Shown here in pieces: positions 5,597-7,682 of a stretch of DNA of 7,682 nucleotides. Made by a program: the position numbers and the translations under genes. The DNA lies in NCBI RefSeq assembly GCF_938045625.1, contig NZ_CALIAV010000095.1, positions 1 to 7,682 of the forward strand, written 5' to 3'. Positions within the stretch are counted from its first letter, which is position 1. Every line of letters begins with the position of its first letter. The stretch is from an uncultured Campylobacter sp. (lineage in GTDB: Bacteria > Campylobacterota > Campylobacteria > Campylobacterales > Campylobacteraceae). Under the pieces are notes generated by a model that made no database searches, was not told where the DNA came from, and saw nothing but the letters and a program-made list of their open reading frames with translations.

Positions 5597-7477
5597 ATGA
5601 TTTTTAGGATGATTTTTGCGGCGGTTTTGACCTGCTGCGCTATGTTTGCCGAACCGCTTTCGGTCAAAGAAGCCTTCGGCCTCACCACGCACGCCGACGA
5701 GCAAAACGTCGAGTTTAGATTCGCCCCTGCACCAAATATCCACGTCTACAAAGACAGCCTCACAGCAAGCCTAGGCGATAAAAATCTAAACTCGCATCTA
5801 AACTTTCCAAAAGGCGAAATTTACGACGAGCGCGAGGTTTATACGGGCAAATTTAGCCTTTTTGTGCCGATAAATTTGCTAAAAGGGCTTAGCGGCGGCG
5901 AAAATTTCACACTAAAGCTCGAATACCAAGGCTGCGCCAAAGACGGCATTTGCTACCAACCTCAAATACTCAAATTTGGCGTCAAAAAGAGCCTTGCCGG
6001 CTACTCGGTCGCACAGATCATAGAAGCAGCCGAGCCTGAATTTGCCGGCTCGCAGGCACCACTCTCCGAACAAGACTCCATCGCTGCAAGCCTTAACAGC
6101 GCAAATTTCTTCCTCTCGCTCGCCACGTTTTTTGGCTATGGGCTGCTACTATCGCTCACGCCTTGCATCTTTCCGATGATACCTATCTTATCATCCATCA
6201 TCGTCTCAAAGCAAGCTAGCGGCACGCACGGCGGCAAAAACGGTGGTGTAAATTTAATCGCGCCGGACGAAACCTCGGCCAAATTTGACAGCGACAACCC
6301 ACGCGCTAAAAACAACAAAAACAAAAGCTCTCGCGCCACGAGCGGCTTTTTCCTATCTCTTATCTACGTTTTTGCGATGGCGTGCGCCTACGCGGTCGCG
6401 GGCGTGGCGGCTAGCGTTTTTGGCTCGGGTGTACAAAGCGCGCTACAAACACCGGCCGTACTGATCGGCTTTAGCCTCGTTTTCGTTGCGCTCGCGCTTT
6501 CGATGTTCGGACTTTACGAGCTTCAGATGCCCCTTGCCATGCAAAACGCGCTTAACAAAAAAGCCCAAAGCAAAGGCGGCATAATCGGCGTTTTTGCGAT
6601 GGGATTTTTATCCGCACTCATCGCTAGCCCTTGCGTCGCCGCACCGCTTGCGGGCGCACTGCTTTATATCGCGCAGAGCGGAAACGCGCTGTTTGGCGGG
6701 CTTGCGCTCTTTACGATGGGGCTTGGCATGGGTGTGCCGCTACTGCTGATTGGGGCGAGCTCGGGTAAAATTTTACCGCGACCGGGCGCGTGGATGGATA
6801 AAATTAAGACGCTTTTTGGCTTTATCATGCTGATAATGGCGGTTTGGCTGAGCGCGCGCGTGCTGGGCGCTATGGCGGAGCTGCTGCTTTACGGCGTTAT
6901 CGGCGTGTTTGCGAGCGTATTTTTCGGAGCTTTTGATGCGACAAAGGACGAGTACGGCAACGGCAAAAAACTGCTAAAAGGCACGGCGCTGCTAGTCTTT
7001 ATCTACTCTGTTTTGCTCATCGTGGGCTCATTTTCGGGCGCAAAATCGGCGCTAAATCCGCTCGAAGGCTTTAAAAATGTAGGCGGCGCAAGCGTAAATT
7101 TGAGTAAAAACGAGCCAAATTTTATCGCCGTCTCAAATTTGACCGAACTAGAAAATGCGGTAAAAAGCTCGTCCAAACCCGTAATAATCGATTTTTACGC
7201 GACTTGGTGCGCTAGCTGCAACGAGCTTGACGAGATAACTTTTAAAGACGAAGCCGTGCTAAAAAAGCTAGCAAATTTCACTCTTTTGCGCGTGGACGTG
7301 ACGAAAAACAGCAATGACGATGCGCAGATAATGAAAAAATTCGGGCTCATCGGACCGCCGGCGATACTCTTTTTCAGTGCAGGTAGCGATGCACAAAACG
7401 AGCTAAAAAATGCACGCCTCATCGGATTTTATCCGCCCGAAAAGTTTTTAGCCCATCTTGAAAAATTCGGGCTGTGA
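5597..7477 (+). CDS. dsbD: Thiol:disulfide interchange protein DsbD
   Basis: A 626-residue inner-membrane protein that passes electrons from cytoplasmic thioredoxin to periplasmic partners (disulfide isomerases, cytochrome c maturation). A signal peptide at 1-18 ends MFA|EP. The periplasmic alpha domain (about 19-145) carries the C113/C119 pair (GCAKDGICY). The membrane beta domain (about 168-480) carries C190 (LTPCIFP) and C346 (ASPCVAAP). The thioredoxin-like gamma domain (about 505-626) carries WCASC (C538/C541) and a cis-proline loop GPPAI near 587. All six redox cysteines are present. It is longer than the 565-residue E. coli protein, mainly through a hydrophilic insert of about 35-40 residues (205-248) between the first two beta-domain helices, and a long linker (483-525) before gamma. 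The ATG at 5597 has AAGGA (5587-5591) five bases upstream. It is likely monocistronic, since the next feature is a tRNA with its own promoter. Very confident. Confidence 0.97.
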   Translation: MIFRMIFAAVLTCCAMFAEPLSVKEAFGLTTHADEQNVEFRFAPAPNIHVYKDSLTASLGDKNLNSHLNFPKGEIYDEREVYTGKFSLFVPINLLKGLSGGENFTLKLEYQGCAKDGICYQPQILKFGVKKSLAGYSVAQIIEAAEPEFAGSQAPLSEQDSIAASLNSANFFLSLATFFGYGLLLSLTPCIFPMIPILSSIIVSKQASGTHGGKNGGVNLIAPDETSAKFDSDNPRAKNNKNKSSRATSGFFLSLIYVFAMACAYAVAGVAASVFGSGVQSALQTPAVLIGFSLVFVALALSMFGLYELQMPLAMQNALNKKAQSKGGIIGVFAMGFLSALIASPCVAAPLAGALLYIAQSGNALFGGLALFTMGLGMGVPLLLIGASSGKILPRPGAWMDKIKTLFGFIMLIMAVWLSARVLGAMAELLLYGVIGVFASVFFGAFDATKDEYGNGKKLLKGTALLVFIYSVLLIVGSFSGAKSALNPLEGFKNVGGASVNLSKNEPNFIAVSNLTELENAVKSSSKPVIIDFYATWCASCNELDEITFKDEAVLKKLANFTLLRVDVTKNSNDDAQIMKKFGLIGPPAILFFSAGSDAQNELKNARLIGFYPPEKFLAHLEKFGL

Positions 7478-7550
7478 AATTTGCGTGGCGATTTTTGCGG
7501 TTTTATTCTTGAAATTTGAGATAATTAAAGCTGATTTAAATTTCGCTCGC

Positions 7551-7556
7551 TATAAT
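7551..7556 (+). promoter_or_regulatory. Consensus -10 box for the tRNA-Gln gene
   Basis: A perfect TATAAT lies 12 bases before the mature tRNA 5' end, placing transcription start around 7563 with a leader of only a few bases. No clear -35 box is seen at the matching distance. Confidence 0.65.
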
Positions 7557-7568
7557 TTCGCCTATCGT

Positions 7569-7642
7569 TACCCTGTAGTTTAGTGGTAGAACTGCTGACT
7601 CTGGATCAGCTAACAGAGGTTCGAATCCTTTCAGGGTAACCA
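7569..7642 (+). tRNA. tRNA-Gln, anticodon CTG, CCA encoded
   Basis: A complete 74-base cloverleaf can be folded by hand. The acceptor arms TACCCTG (7569-7575) and CAGGGTA (7632-7638) pair over all seven positions. The D-arm is built on GTT/AAC with a TAGTGGTAG loop. The anticodon stem GCTGA/TCAGC encloses the loop CTCTGGA, giving anticodon CTG at 7601-7603, which reads CAG (glutamine). The T-arm has the loop TTCGAAT with stem AGAGG/CCTTT including one G-T pair. Discriminator A (7639) is followed by encoded CCA (7640-7642). The weak U1-A72 first pair is typical of tRNA-Gln. Many Campylobacterota charge this tRNA indirectly through a misacylating GluRS and GatCAB. No neighbouring tRNA is visible before the window ends. 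Confidence 0.95.
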
Positions 7643-7663
7643 TTAAACCCCCTTTAAACCCCC
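7643..7663 (+). repeat. Two copies of TTAAACCCCC just after the tRNA
   Basis: The 10-mer TTAAACCCCC occurs at 7643-7652 and again at 7654-7663, one base apart, starting immediately after the CCA end. No hairpin terminator is apparent. It may be a chance short repeat, or the edge of an element extending beyond the window. Confidence 0.5.
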
Positions 7664-7682
7664 AGTTAAAATTTACTCCGTT

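Noticed and set aside
5597..5660. Possible lipoprotein signal in DsbD (LTCC at residues 11-14)
   Set aside because: The -1 position before either cysteine is T or C rather than G, A or S, and a standard signal peptidase I site (MFA followed by EP) fits the family.
7569..7682. tRNA gene as an integration (attachment) site
   Set aside because: The tRNA is complete, and no duplicate of its 3' end, integrase gene or mobile element is visible in the window.

Overview
The window looks like chromosomal DNA of a higher-GC Campylobacter (Campylobacterota), most likely from the C. concisus / curvus / rectus / showae group. Four things point there: a periplasmic flavin reductase of the flavocytochrome c type, a class I-like PPK2, an epsilonproteobacterial-type DsbD, and the very high density of the word AAATTT (often CAAATTTG or TAAATTTA). 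The assignment rests on family recognition and sequence style, not on a database search. The first ~380-450 bases do not fit. They hold the 3' end of an AT-rich smc gene (about 34% GC by hand count) that resembles Fusobacteriota/Firmicutes SMC and contains no AAATTT at all. This is either a chimeric join or a horizontally acquired fragment.

Layout. 3-377 (+): C-terminal ATPase lobe of SMC, cut by the window edge. 378-580: AT-rich gap with a promoter (TATAAT at 547-552). 581-2122 (+): Tat-exported FAD reductase of the fumarate/urocanate reductase superfamily, apparently monocistronic, closed by a strong hairpin terminator at 2139-2163. 2382-3761 and 3763-4347 (+): a two-gene operon of unrecognised membrane proteins. 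The first is an internal duplication joined by a hydrophilic linker, and the second is a third copy of the same ~190-residue, ~6-helix unit. 4348-4648: convergent intergenic stretch packed with AAATTT words and palindromes. 4649-5458 (-): ppk2 with a GTG start. 5459-5596: divergent promoter region. 5597-7477 (+): dsbD with all six redox cysteines. 7569-7642 (+): tRNA-Gln (anticodon CTG, CCA encoded) behind a consensus -10 box. 7643-7682: short tail with a 10-bp direct repeat.

How the genes fit together. The reductase and DsbD both belong to the redox economy of the cell envelope: the reductase uses a periplasmic electron acceptor, and DsbD carries reducing power across the membrane for thiol reduction and, in many bacteria, cytochrome c maturation. 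The reductase has no haem domain or cytochrome gene beside it, so its electron donor must be encoded elsewhere or was lost at the odd left-hand join. PPK2 uses polyphosphate to phosphorylate nucleotides and is functionally separate. No CRISPR array, insertion sequence or defence system was seen. The points most worth following are the left-end mismatch, the triplicated unknown membrane unit, the altered active site of the reductase, and the AAATTT word, which is concentrated in intergenic DNA and in protein linkers.
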